This document shows, piece after piece, positions 34,681 to 47,156 of a DNA stretch of 64,000 nt. A program made the position numbers and the translations under genes. The stretch is taken from the NCBI GenBank assembly GCA_037043455.1, contig JAWPHD010003280.1, forward strand, positions 1 through 64,000, in the 5' to 3' direction. The notes below the pieces were generated by a model. It did not search any database, was not told the origin of the DNA, and saw nothing but the letters and a program-made list of their open reading frames with translations. Each line of letters begins with the position of its first letter. The stretch's first letter is position 1. This stretch comes from Cyrtodaria siliqua. Lineage: Eukaryota; Mollusca; Bivalvia; Adapedonta; Hiatellidae.

Positions 34681-37600
34681 TTAGCTCTACTGATCAGAGA
34701 TCAGCAGAGCTCATACCGTGGTGCGGCGTCCGTCGTCCGATCCGTCCGTCTGTCCGTTAACTTTTTTTTTGTAGCGACTACTCCTCTGAAACTACTAAAT
34801 AGATTTTCATGAAACTTTACAGAAATGTTGCCCATGAAGTCTAGTTGATCCTAGCAAAAATTCATGTAGATGTGAAATCCAAGATGGCCGCCAAATCTAA
34901 AAATAGGTTTTTAAAAAACAAGTTTGTAGCGACTACTTCTTGAAAACTCTAAGGGATATTGCTATGGGACTTTTTCTAAAATGATCAGCATGACATGATG
35001 TTGGTCCTTGTCGAAAATCGTTTTGATTCGACGTTAAACTTGGCTGCCAGCGGCCATGTTTGTTTACATAGAGTTATATAATGAAAACTTGTAGCGACTA
35101 CCTCCTCTGAAACTACTTGACGGATTTTCATGAAACTTCACAGGAATGTTGCTCTTGATGTATAATTAATCCTAGCAAAATTTCAGGTCGGCCGGAAATT
35201 CAAGATGGCCGCCAAGGCTAAAAATAGATTTTTAAAAAATAAGTTTGTAGCGACTACTTCTTGAAAACTATAAGAGATATTGATATGGGACTTTTTCTAA
35301 AATTATCAGCATGACATGATGTTGGTCCTTGTCGAAAATCGTTTGATTCGACGTTAAACATGGCTGCCAGCGGCCATCTTTTTTTTACATAGAGTTATAT
35401 AATGAAAACTTGTAGCGACTACTCCTCTGAAACTACTTGACGGATTTTCATGAAACTTCACAGGAATGTTGCTCTTGATGTCTAATTGATCCTAGCAAAA
35501 TTTCAGGTTTGCCGGAAATTCAAGATGGCCACCACGGCTAAAAATAGATTTTTAGCTCTACTGATCAGAGATCAGCAGAGCTTATGCCGTGGTGCGGCGT
35601 CCGTCGTCCGTCTGTCCGTCTGTCCGTCTGTCTGTCCGTCTGTCCGTAAACTTTTATTTGTAGCGACTTCACAGCTGAAACTACTGGATGGATATTCATG
35701 AAACTTTACAGAAATGTTGCCCATAAAGTCTAGTTGATCCTAGCAAAAATTCATGTTGATGTGAAATCCAAGATGGCCGCCAAAGCTAAAAATAGAGTTT
35801 TAAAACAAGTTTGTAGCGACTTTTTCTTGAAAACTATAAGTGATATTGATATGGGACTTTTTCTAAAATGATCAGCATGACATGATGTTGATCCTAGTCA
35901 AAAATCGTTTTGATTCAACGTTAAACATGGCTGCCAGCGGCCATCTTTGTTTACATAGAGTTATATAGTAAAAACTTGTAGCGACTACTTCTCTGAAACT
36001 ACTTGGCGGATTGTCATGAAACTTTACAGGAATGTTGCTCTTGATGTTTAATTGATCCTAGAAAAATTTCAGGTCGGCCGGAAATTCAAGATGGCCGTCA
36101 CAGCTAAAAATAGATTTTTAAAAAATAAGTTTGTAGCGACTACTTCTTGAAAACTATAAGTGATATTGATATGGGACTTTTTCTAAAATGATCAGCATAA
36201 CATGATGTTGATCCTAGTCAAAAATCGTTTTGATTCAACGTTAAACATGGCTGCCAGCGGCCATCTTTGTTTACATAGAGTTATATAGTAAAAACTTGTA
36301 GCGACTACTCCTCTGAAACTACTTGGCGGATTGTCATGAAACTTTACAGGAATGTTGCTCTTGATGTCTAATTGATCCTATCAAAATTTCAGGTTGGCCG
36401 GAAATTCAAGATGGCCGTCACAGCTAAAAATAGATTTTTAAAAAATAAGTTTGTAGCGACTACTTCTTGAAAACTATAAGTGATATTGATATGGGACTTT
36501 TTCTAAAATGATCAGCATGACATGATGTAGATCCTTGTGGAAAATTATTTTGATTCGACGTTAAACATGGCTGCCAGTGGCCATCTTTGGTTACATAGAG
36601 TTATATAGTAAAAACTTGTAGCGACTACTCCTCTGAAACTACTTGACGGATGTTCATGAAACTTCACAGGAATGTTGCTCTTGATGTCTAGTTGATCCTA
36701 GAAAAATTTCAGGTCGGCCGGAAATTCAAGATGGCCGCCACAGCTAAAAATAGATTTAAAATAAATAAGTTTGTAGCGACTACTTCTTCAAAACAATAAG
36801 AGATATTGATATGGGACTTTTTCTAAAATGATCAGTATGACATGATGTTGGTCCTTGTCGAAAATCGTTTTGATTTGACCTTAAACATGACTGCTTTGTT
36901 TACATAGAGTTATATAATGAAAACTTGTAGCGACTACTTCTTTGAAACTACCCGACGGATTTTCATGAAACTTCACAGGAATGTTGCTCTTAATGTCTTA
37001 TTGATCTAAGCAAAATTTCAGGTCGGCCGGAAATTCAAGATGGCCGCCACGGCTAAAAATAGATTTTTTCAAAAAACAAGTCTGTAGCGACTACTTCCTG
37101 AAATCAAAATCAATCAGTAGAGCTTCAAGGTCATTGACCTCTTGTTAAAAAATAAGTTTGTAGCGACTACTTCTTGAAAACTATAAGAGATATTGATATG
37201 GGACTTTTTCTAAAATTATCAGCATGACATGATGGTTATCCGAGTCGAACATTATTTTGATTCGACGTTAAACATGGCTGCCAGTGGCCATCTTTGTTTA
37301 CATGAGTTTTATAATGATAACTTGTAGCCACTACTCCTCTGAAAATTCTTGACGGATTTTCATGAAACTTCACACAAATGTTGCTCTTGATGTCTAATTG
37401 ATCCTTGCAAAATTTCAGGTCGGCCGGAAATTCAAGATGGCCGCCATGGCTAAAAATAGATTTTCAAAATACAAGTTTGTAGCGACTACTTCTTGAAAAC
37501 TATAAGTGATATTGATATGGGACTTTTTCTAAAATGATCAGCATGACATGATGGTTATTCAAAACGAACATTATTTTGATTCGACGTTAAACATGGCTGC

Positions 37601-39141
37601 CAGTGGCCATGTATGTTTACATAAGAGTTATATAATTATAACTTGTAGCGACTACTCCTCTGAAACTACTTGACGGATTTTCATGAAACTTCACACGAAT
37701 GTTGCTCTTGATGTCTAATTAATCCTAGCAAAATTTCAGGTCGGCCGGAAATTCAAGATGGCCGCCACGGCTAAAAATAGATTTTTAAAAAATAAGTTTG
37801 TAGCGACTACTTCTTGAAAACTATAAGAGATATTGATATGGGACTTTTTCTAAAATGATCAGCATGACATGATGTTGGTCCTTGTCGAAAATCGTTTTGA
37901 TTCGACGTTAAACATGGCTGCCAGCGGCCATCTTTGTTTACATAGAGTTATATAATGAAAACTTGTAGCGACTACTCCTCTGAAACTACTTGACGGATTT
38001 TCATGAAACTTCACAGGAATGTTGCTCTTGATGTCTAATTGGTCCTAGCAAAATTTCAGGTTGGCCGGAAATTCAAGATGGCCACCACGGCTAAAAATAA
38101 ATTTTTAAAAAATAAGTTTGTAGCGACTACTTCTTGAAAACTATAAGAGATATTGATATGGGACTTTTTCTAAAATTATCAGCATGACATGATGGTTATC
38201 CGAGTCGAACATTATTTTGATTCGACGTTAAACATGGCTGCCAGTGGCCATCTTTGTTTACATGAGTTTTTATAATGATAACTTGTAGCGACTACTCCTC
38301 TGAAAATACTTGACGGATTTTCATGAAACTTCACACGAATGTTGCTCTTGATGTCTAATTGATCCTTGCAAAATGTCAGGTCGGCCGGAAATTCAAGATG
38401 GCCGCCATGGCTAAAAATAGATTTTCAAAATACAAGTTTGTAGCGACTACTTTTTGAAAACTATAAGTGATATTGATATGGGACTTTTTCTAAAATGATC
38501 AGCATGACATGATGGTTATTCAAGACGAACATTATATTGATTCGACGTTAAACATGGCTGCCAGTGGCCATGTATGTTTACATAAGAGTTATATAATGAT
38601 AACTTGTAGCGACTACTCCTCTGAAACTACTTGACGGATTTTCATGAAACTTCACACGAATGTTGCTCTTGATGTCTAATTGATCTTAGCAAAATTTCAG
38701 GTCGGCCGGAAATTCAAGATGGCCGCCATGGCTAAAAATAGATTTTTAAAAAATAAGTTTGTAGCGACTACTTCTTGAAAACTATAAGAGATATTGATAT
38801 TGGACTTTTTCTAAAATGATCAGCATGACATGATGGTTATCCGAGTCGAACATTATTTTGATTCGACATTAAACATGGCTGTCAGTGGCCATCTTTGTTT
38901 ACATAGAGTTATATAATGAAAACTTGTAGCGACTACTCCTCTGAAACTACTTGACGGATTTTCATGAAATTTCACAGGAATGTTGCTCTTGATGTCTAAT
39001 TGATCCTAGCAAAATTTCATGTCGGCCGGAAATTCAAGATGGCCACCACGGCTAAAAATAGATTTTCAAAAAACCAGTTTGTAGCGACTACTTCCTGAAA
39101 TCAAAATCAATCAGTAGAGCTTCAAGGTCATTGACCTCTTG
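34681..39141 (+). mobile_element. Helentron-like element, family A, long copy with an insertion
   Basis: Head TTAGCTCTACTGATC (34681), GTCCGATCCGTCC microsatellite, three core dimers to 35551, then the nested copy 35552-37144, then about six more core dimers to the tail CAGTAGAGCT, AGGTCATTGACCT and CTCTTG at 39141. Within 37145-39110 a two-dimer block is itself repeated (compare 37200-37760 with 38160-38710), so the array grew in larger steps. Confidence 0.85.
35552..37144 (+). mobile_element. Helentron-like element, family A, nested in the same family
   Basis: Complete copy with head, (GTCTGTCC)n (35603-35646), four to five core dimers, tail and CTCTTG. Removing 35552-37144 restores an unbroken family A core (AGATTTTTAAAAAATAAG), so the ends are exactly known and no bases were duplicated apart from the two flanking Ts. 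Confidence 0.9.
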
Positions 39142-39144
39142 TTT

Positions 39145-40633
39145 TTAGCTTGGGATGACGAGTTGTCCGTCATCCGTCCGTCCGTTAACTTTTGCCTTGT
39201 GAACACTCTAGGGCCTTCAATATTAATAGGATCTTTAAGAAACTATGCCAGTGTCTTTATATCAATGAAAGCTCGGACGAGTTCGAAAACCAGCCAGATC
39301 GGAATAATTTCACCAGAGTTATGGTCCTTGTTTTGCTGAAAAATGCCATATTGAGCCTTGTGAACACTCTAGCACCTTCATTTATTATTTGATCTTTACC
39401 AAACTTGCACAGATTGTTAATATCAATGAAAGCTCGGAAAGTTCGAAAACGAGCCAATTGGATCAGTAACACCGGAGTTATGGCCCTTGTTTTTCTGAAA
39501 AATGCTATTTTCTACCTTGTGAACACTCTAGGGCCTTCAATATTAATCGGATCTTTACGAAACTTTGCCGGTGTCTTTATATCAATAAAAAACTCGGACA
39601 ATTTCGAAAACGAGCCAGATCGGAATAATTTCACAGGAGTTATGGCTTTTGTTTTGCTGAAAATGCCATATTAAGCCTTGTGAACATTCGAGCACCTTCA
39701 TTTATTATTTGATATTTCCCAAACTTGTACAGATTGTTAATATCAATAAAAGCTTGGAAAAGTGTGAAAACCAGCCAAATCGGATTAGTAACACTGGAGT
39801 TATGGCCCTTGTTTTTCTGAAAAATGCTATTTTCTGCCTTGTGAACACTCCAGAGCCTTCAATATTAATCGGATCTTTATGAAACTTTGCCAGTGTCTTT
39901 ATATCAATAAAAAACTCGGACAATTTCGAAAACCAGCCAGATCGGAATAATTTCACCGGAGTTATGGCCCTTGTTTTGCTGAAAAATGCCATATTAAACC
40001 TTGTGAACACTCTAGCACCTTCATTTATTATTTGATCTTTACCGAACTTGCACAGATTGTTAATATTAATGAAAGCTCGGACAGATCGAAAACCAACTGG
40101 ATCGGACCGTTAACAGCGGAGTTATTGCCCTTGATTTAGTTAAAAATGCTATATTTTGCCTTGTTATTTTGATAGGGCCTTCATCTTTCATCCGATCTTC
40201 ACGAAACGTTACCAGATTGTTTATATCAATGACAGCTCGGACAAGTTCGAAAACCAGCCATATCAGACCAGTAACAGCGGAGTTATGGCCCTTGATTTAG
40301 TTAAAAATGCTATATTTTGCCTCGTTAAGATGATAGGGCCTTCATTTTTCATGCGATCTTTACAAAACTTTACCAGATTGTTAATATCAATGACAGCTTG
40401 GACAAGTTCGAAAACCATCCAGATTGGACCATTTATATCGGAGTCATGGCCCTTGATTTTCTGAAATATGCTATATCTTTCATTGAAACTTTGCAGGGAT
40501 GATCAGTACCAAGCCTAGTTGCATATATCATCACCATGTTCCGGTTGAATGATTTTTGAACGACTTATGGCCCCTTATACATAAACTTTATCTTGAGCCA
40601 GTAGAGCGTCCACAGGCGCTCTTGGGCCTCTTG
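39145..40633 (+). mobile_element. Helentron-like element, family B, head hairpin deleted
   Basis: Starts TTAGCTTGGGATGACGAG: compared with other B heads the hairpin between the two AGCT copies is missing. Then GTCCGTCCGTTAAC, about eight core monomers, the tail CCAGTAGAGCGTCCACAGG, an imperfect hairpin and CTCTTG at 40633. It starts three bases after the end of the preceding family A element. Confidence 0.8.
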
Positions 40634-41511
40634 TTAATTTAAATTATGTCATTAACTCTTCCTAACAATTTAAGCTCTTTCTGTGTCTCATCTCAATTGT
40701 TTAAAGTGAAACCTGCTATATCCAACATCGCTCGGTGCCGATACTTAATGTCGGATAATAGAGATTGTCAGTAAACCAATAGTTGAGTAAATGATGAACA
40801 CATACAGGTTATTTTCTGGTTACAATCTTTTAAAATATAGATATAGATATATAAAGATATATTGCCTGTTTAAAATATATACATTGTATTTATTGTACAA
40901 TATTTTACATGTATCTTAAAAAAAAGTTCATTACATTGATCACATGCGCATTCATGTGACAACAAACATACATGTGAGAAATGAAATGATCAAGAATTTA
41001 TCATGTCTTATTCACAAACATTACCCAGTGATCCTTCGGTACATATTATACGCAGTCATAGTTAGTACGACGCTTGCTTATCTTGAGAGTAGCTGAGTTT
41101 GAAAATGTTTGGAAAACAGACGTCAAAAAAATCTTGAGATCTAAGTATGTCGGATAATTAGGTGTTAATTGCATACAATTATGTCACTTGGGATTTCGTA
41201 ACAGTGTCGGATACCGGAAACAGCAGGTTCTATTAAACCAAGGGTCACTGTCAGGGCTCAAATTTAAGCTGGCCTACTGGCAAAATACAAGTGATATTTT
41301 CGGAATGCCAGTAAACTTTTGAAGTACTGGCAAAACTATGCAAGTGCATCAAAATACCTTACATATTGAATTTAGAATACAATGTTTGCCTTTTTCTGAA
41401 ACATGTTCTTTCATATCAATGGTGTTTTAATATTTTTAAGTTTTTCTGATATGTCTGAATTTGTATGACGCATATGGAATCTTAGCATGTTGCTAATGAT
41501 GAATCATCTTA
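40634..41511. other. Unassigned sequence with a decayed inverted-repeat element
   Basis: Holds the decayed TIR element (40703-41235) followed by about 270 bp of unique-looking sequence (41240-41511). No credible coding region. Confidence 0.45.
40703..41235. mobile_element. Decayed TIR DNA transposon remnant
   Basis: AGTGAAACCTGCTATATCC at about 40705 and the inverse of GGAAACAGCAGGTTCTATTA at about 41217-41236 form imperfect inverted repeats; motifs GTCGGATAAT occur near both ends (40750, 41150). The pattern recalls non-autonomous pogo/Tc1 relatives, but no target duplication is certain. Confidence 0.42.
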
Positions 41512-41928
41512 TAGACATATAAGAAAAAACTTTAAAAAAGCATCAGCTTATGGTCCTTTACTAAGTTTGTTCAAATGGTGACCCTGGGGTCAAATTTGTG
41601 ACCGCCCCGGGGGTCACAGTTTTACATAGCCTTATATAGGAATTATTTTTTTAAATCTTCTTCTCGGAAACTACAAGAGCCAGAGGTTTGATATTTGCAT
41701 TTACTATAAGCTTATGGTCCTTTACCAAGTTTGTTGAAATGGTGACCCTGGGGTCACATTTGGCCCCGCCCCAAGGGTCACATGTTTTACATGTATAGGG
41801 AAAAACTTCAAAAATCGTCTCTAAAACTTCAAGACTCTAAAACTTCAAGAGCCAGAGGGTTAATATTTTGCATTTGCTATAAGCTTATGGTCCTCTACCA
41901 AGTTTGTTCAAATGGTAACTATTTGATG
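41512..41928 (+). mobile_element. Family C helentron-like core fragment
   Basis: Two to three core modules (GTTCAAATGGTGACCCTGGG, GGGGGTCACAGTTTTACATA) without either end. It breaks off at 41928 inside a module and is joined to a family A core, without any A head, so the junction is a deletion or recombination. Confidence 0.72.
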
Positions 41929-43827
41929 TGAAATCCAAGATGGCCGTCAAAGCTAAAAATAGATTTTTAAAAACAAGTTTGTAGCGACTACTTCTTGAAA
42001 ACTGTAAGTGATATTGATATGGGACTTTTTCTAAAATGATCAGCATGACATGATGGTGGTCCTTGTTGAAAATCGTTTTGATTCAACGTTAAACATGGCT
42101 GCTAGTGGCCGTCTTTGTTTACTTTGTTATATAGTAAAAACTTGTAGCGACTACTTATTTAAAACTGCTTGACGGATTTTCATGAAACTTCACAGGAATG
42201 TTGCTCTTGATGTCTAATTGATCCTAGCAAAATTTCAGGTTGGCCAGAAATTCAAGATGGCCGCCACGGCTAAAAATAGTTTTTTAAAAAACAAGTTTGT
42301 AGCAACTATTTCTTGAAAACTATAAGTGATATTGGTATGGGACTTTTTCTAAAATGATCAGCATGACATGATGTTGATCCTTTCCGAAAATTATTTTGAA
42401 TCGGCATTAAACATGGCCACTGGCCACCAGTGGCCATAGTTGTTTACATAGTTATATAATGAAAACTTGTAGCGACTACTCCTCTGAAACTCCTGGACGG
42501 ATGTTAATGAAACTTCAAAGGAATGTTGCTCTTGATGTCTTATTGATCCTAGCAAAATTTCAGGTTGGCCGTAAATTCAAGATGGCCGCCATGGCTAAAA
42601 ATAGATTTTTAAAAAACAAGTTTGTAGCGACTACTTTTTGGAACTATAAGTGATATTGATATGGGACTTTTTCTAAAATGATCAGCACGACATGATGTTG
42701 ATCCTTGTCGAAAATTGTTTTGATTCGACGTTAAACACGGCCGCCACCTGCCATCTTTGTTTACATAGAGTTATATAGTAAAAGCATGTAGCGACTACTC
42801 CTCTGAAACTTCACAGGAATGTTGCCCTTGATATCTAGGTGATCCTAGCAAAAATTCAGGTCAGCCGGAAATTCAAGATAGCCACCACGGCTAAAAAATG
42901 ATTTTGTGGCGACTACTTCTGAAAAACCGTAATAGATATTGATTTGGAACCTTTACCAAGATGACTGGCACGATGGCACGACATGTAGTTGATCCTAATC
43001 AAAGTTCATTTTGATTGAATGTCAAGCATGGCCACCAGCAGCTGTCCTTGTTTACATAGAGTTATATAAGAAAATCTTGTGGCGACTACTCCTCTGAAAC
43101 GACTTGATGGAATTTTATTAAACTTCACAGGAATGTTGCTTTTGATGTCTTGTTGATCCTAGCAAAAATTCAGGTCGGCTGAAAATTGAAGATGGTCGCC
43201 AGGGCTAAAAATAGATTTAAAAAATGCGATTTTGTGACTACTTCTCAAAAACCGTAAGTGATATTGATTTGGAACTTATTCCAAAATGACTGGCATGACA
43301 TGTAGTTGGTCCTAACCAAAGTTCATTTTGATTGGATGTCAAACATGGCCGCCAGCGGCCATCTTTGTTTACATAGAGTTATATAGGAAAATCTTGTGGC
43401 GACTACTCCTCTGAAACTACTTAATGGAATTTCATGAAACTTCACAGGAATGTTGCTCTTGATGTCTAGTTGTTCCTGGCAAAAATTCATGTTGTCCGGA
43501 AAAATTCAAAATGGCCGCCACAGCTAAAAATAGATTTTAAAGTGTGATTTTGTGGCGACTACTTCTGAAAAACCATAAGAGATATTTATTTGGAACCTTT
43601 ACCAAAATGACTGCCATGAGATGTAGTTGGTCCTAACCAAGGTTCATTTTGATTAGATGTCAAACATGGCCACCAGTGGCCATCTTTGTTTACATAGAGT
43701 TATATAGGAAAATCTTGTGGCGACTACTCCTCTGAAACTACTTGATGGAATTTCATGAAACTTCACAGTAATACTATTCTAGCTGTCAAAAACTTATCCG
43801 TAGAGCTACAAGGTCATTGACCTCTTG
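41929..43827 (+). mobile_element. Family A helentron-like element, 5' end missing, older copy
   Basis: Starts inside a core (GATGTGAAATCCAAGATGGC) and runs for about six dimers; the later ones (42880-43780) are a divergent subtype with TTGTGGCGACTACT and CCTAACCAAAGTTCATTTTG. It has a mutated tail CCGTAGAGCTACAAGGTCATTGACCTCTTG split here as CCGTAGAGCT, AAGGTCATTGACCT and CTCTTG at 43827. Confidence 0.78.
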
Positions 43828-43934
43828 TTAAAATTAGGTCACCGCGACATCCAAGATGGTCGCCATTACCATATATGGTCGAAACCTTAAAAAATCTTCT
43901 TCTCAAGAACCGCTGGACAGATTTCGACAGTTTT

Positions 43935-46900
43935 TTAGCTCTACTGATTAAAGATCAGCAGAGCTTATGCCATGGTGCAGTGTTGGGTGTCCGTCCGTCT
44001 GTTAACTTTTTAGATCACCTGAGCCGAAGGCTCAAGGTGATCTATTGGGATCACTCTTCGTCCGTCGTCGTCCGTCGTCGTCCGTCGTCGTTAACTTTTC
44101 TTCAAACGACTTCTCCCCAGAAACCGCTTGGCAAATTTTGACCAAACTTCACGTGGATGATCCTTAGGTGAATGCTTTTTAGATTTATTAAAATTAGGTC
44201 AGCGCGAAATCCAAGATGGCTGCCATTACCATATATGGTCGAAACCTTAAAAGATCTTCTTCTCAAGAACCGCTTGACAGATTTCAACAGTTTTTCTTTT
44301 AAAATGATCTCCAACGCCTAGACTATCAAATGAAGTCCCTGGGGTCAAAAATGGCCTTGCCCATGGGGATCCAAAGTTTGTATATTGGGATTTTGCATGT
44401 TTTTCATATAGACATATAGATTTTTTTTTAAAAAAATCATCTTCTCTGAAACCACAAGGCACAGAGGTCTCATGTATTACACTTAGCATCAGCTTATGGT
44501 CCTCTACTGCGTTTGTTCAAATGGTGACCCTGGGTTCAAATTTGTCCCCGCCCCGTTTTTTTTGAATTTACTATAAGCTTATGGTCCTTTACCAAGTTTG
44601 TTCAAATGGTGAACCTCGGGTCACACATGGCCCCACCCCAAGGGTCACATGTTTTACATAGACATGTATAGGGAAAAACTGAAAAAAATCTCACATGGCA
44701 CAGAGCTCTCATGTATTACATGTAGCATCAGCTTATTATGGTCCTCTACTAAGTTTGTTCAAATGGTGACCCTGGGGTCAAATTTGTCCCCGCCCCGGGG
44801 GTCACAGTTTTACATAGACTTAAATAGGAAAAAAAAAAAATCTTCTTCTCTGAAACCACAAAGCACACAGCTCTCATATATTACATGTAGCCCTGGGGTC
44901 AAATTTGGCCCCGCCCCAGGGGTCACGTTTTACATAGACTTGTATAGGGAAAAACTTAAAAAATCTTCTTCTCTGAAACCACAAAGCACACAGCTCTCAT
45001 ATATTACATGTAGCCCTGGGGTCACATTTGGCTCTGCCCAAGGTGTTACACTCTAGCACCTTCATTTTGTATTTGATCTTTACCAAACTTTGTCAGTGAC
45101 TTTATATCAATGTTGTTATACACAACAGAGCCCACATTTCTTGAACAATCTTAACCAAACTTGCACAGATTGTATATGACCATAAGATTTCGAAGAAGTT
45201 TGATAATGTGCCAGTACTCAGGTGATCGATTTAGGGCCATTGTGGCCCTCTTTTTTTTTGTAGGGACTACTCCTCTGAAACTACAGGATGGATTTCCCTG
45301 AAACTTCACAGAAATGTTGCCCATGATGTCTAGTTGATCCTAGCAAAAAATCTTGTTGATGTGAAATCCAACTTGGCTGCCAAAGCTAAAAATATATTTT
45401 TAAAAAACAAGTTTGTAGCGACTACTTGTTAAAAAATATAAGTGATATTGATATGGGACTTTTTCTAAAATGATCAGCATGACATGATGTTGATCCTTGT
45501 TGAAAATTATTCTCACTCGACATTAAACATGGCCGCCAGCTGCCATCTTTGTTTACATAGTGTTATATAGTAAAAACCTGTAGCGACTACTCCTCTGAAA
45601 CTACTTGACGGATTTTCATGAAAAATTCAAAGGAATGTTGCTCTTGATGTCTAGTTGATCCTAGCAAAATTTCAGGCTGCCCGTATTCAAGATGGCCACC
45701 ATGGCTAAAAATAGATTAAAAAAAACAAATTTGTAGCGACTACTTCCTGAAAACTATAAGTGATATTGATATGGGACTTTTTTCTAAAATGATCAGCATG
45801 ACATGATGTTAATCCTTGTTGAATTTTTTTTTGATTCGACATTAAACATATCCGCCAGCTGCCATCTTTCTTTACATAGAGTTATATAGCAAAAGGTTGT
45901 AGCGACTATTCCTCTGAAACTACTTGACAGATTTTCATAAAACTTCACAGGAATGTTGCTCTTGGTGTCTAGAAATGATATTGATAGAGGACTTTTTCTA
46001 AAATGATCAGCATGACATGATGTTGGTCCTTGTCAAAATTCGTTTTGATTCGATGTTAAATATGGCTGTCAGCGGCCATCTTTGTTTACATAGAGTTATA
46101 TAATGAAAACTTGTAGCGACAACTCCTCCGAAACTACTTGACAGATTTTCATGAAACTTCACAGGAATGTTGCTCTTGGTGTCTCATTGATCCTAGCATA
46201 ATTTCAGGTCGGCCAGAAATTCAAGGTGGCCTTCACGGCTAAAAAGAGATTTTTAAAAAACAAGTTTGTAGGGACTACTTCTTAAAAACTAGAAATGATA
46301 TTGATATGGGACTTTTTCTAAAATGATCAGCATGACATGATGTTGGTCCTTGTCAAAAATCGTTTTGATTCGATGGTAAACATGGCTGTCAGCGGCCATC
46401 TTTGTTTACATAGAGTTATATAATGAAAACTATTAGCAACTACTCCTCTGAAACTACTTGACAGATTTTCATGAAACTTCACAGGAATGTTGCTCTTGGT
46501 GTCTAGTTGATCCTAGCAAAATTTCAGTCTCTCGGGAAATTCAAGATGGCCACCATGGCTAAAAATAGATTTAAAAAAACAAATTTTTAACGACTACTTC
46601 CTGAAAACTATAAGTGATAATGATATGGGACTTTTTCGAAAATGATCAGCATGACATGATGTTGATCCTTGTCGAAAATTATTTTGATTCGACGTTAAAC
46701 ATGGCCGCCACCTGCCATCTTTGTTTACATAGAATTATATAGTAAAAGCATGTAGCGACTACTCCTCTGAAACTACTTTACAGATTTTTTGAAACTTCAC
46801 AGGAATGTTGCTCTTGATATCTAGTTGATCCTAGCACAATGTCGGGACCTCCGGAAATTCAAGATTGCCGCCACGGCCAAAAATTGATTTTTAAAAAAAC

Positions 46901-47156
46901 AAAGTTGTAGCGACTACTTCTTGAAATCTATAAGTGATATTGATATGGGACTTTTTCTAAAATGATCAGCATGACATGATGTTGGTCCTTGTTGAAAATT
47001 ATTTTGATTCGACAACAAACATGGCTGCCATGGCCATCTTTGTTTATATAGTTAAAACTTGTAGCGCCTACTCCTGAAACTACATGACTGATTTTCATGA
47101 AGCTTTTCTAGCTATCTAAAACCTATCAGTAGAGCTTCAAGGTCATTGACCTCTTG
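43935..47156 (+). mobile_element. Helentron-like element, family A, middle layer of a triple nest
   Basis: Head TTAGCTCTACTGATT with partner GATCAGCAGAGCT, GTCCGTCCGTCTG microsatellite, then interrupted at 44010. Cores resume at about 45253 (TTTTTGTAGGGACTACTCC) and continue to the tail CAGTAGAGCT, AGGTCATTGACCT, CTCTTG at 47156. Confidence 0.84.
44010..45252 (+). mobile_element. Helentron-like element, family C, GATC variant, innermost layer
   Basis: Head TTAGATCACCTGAGCC, loop GAA, partner GGCTCAAGGTGATCT; GTCCGTCGTCGTCC microsatellite (44060-44090). Cores are C type. Tail CTCAGGTGATCG (45217-45228), hairpin GGGCCATTGTGGCCC, end CTCTT. It interrupts the outer family A element between its microsatellite and its first core. 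Confidence 0.85.
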
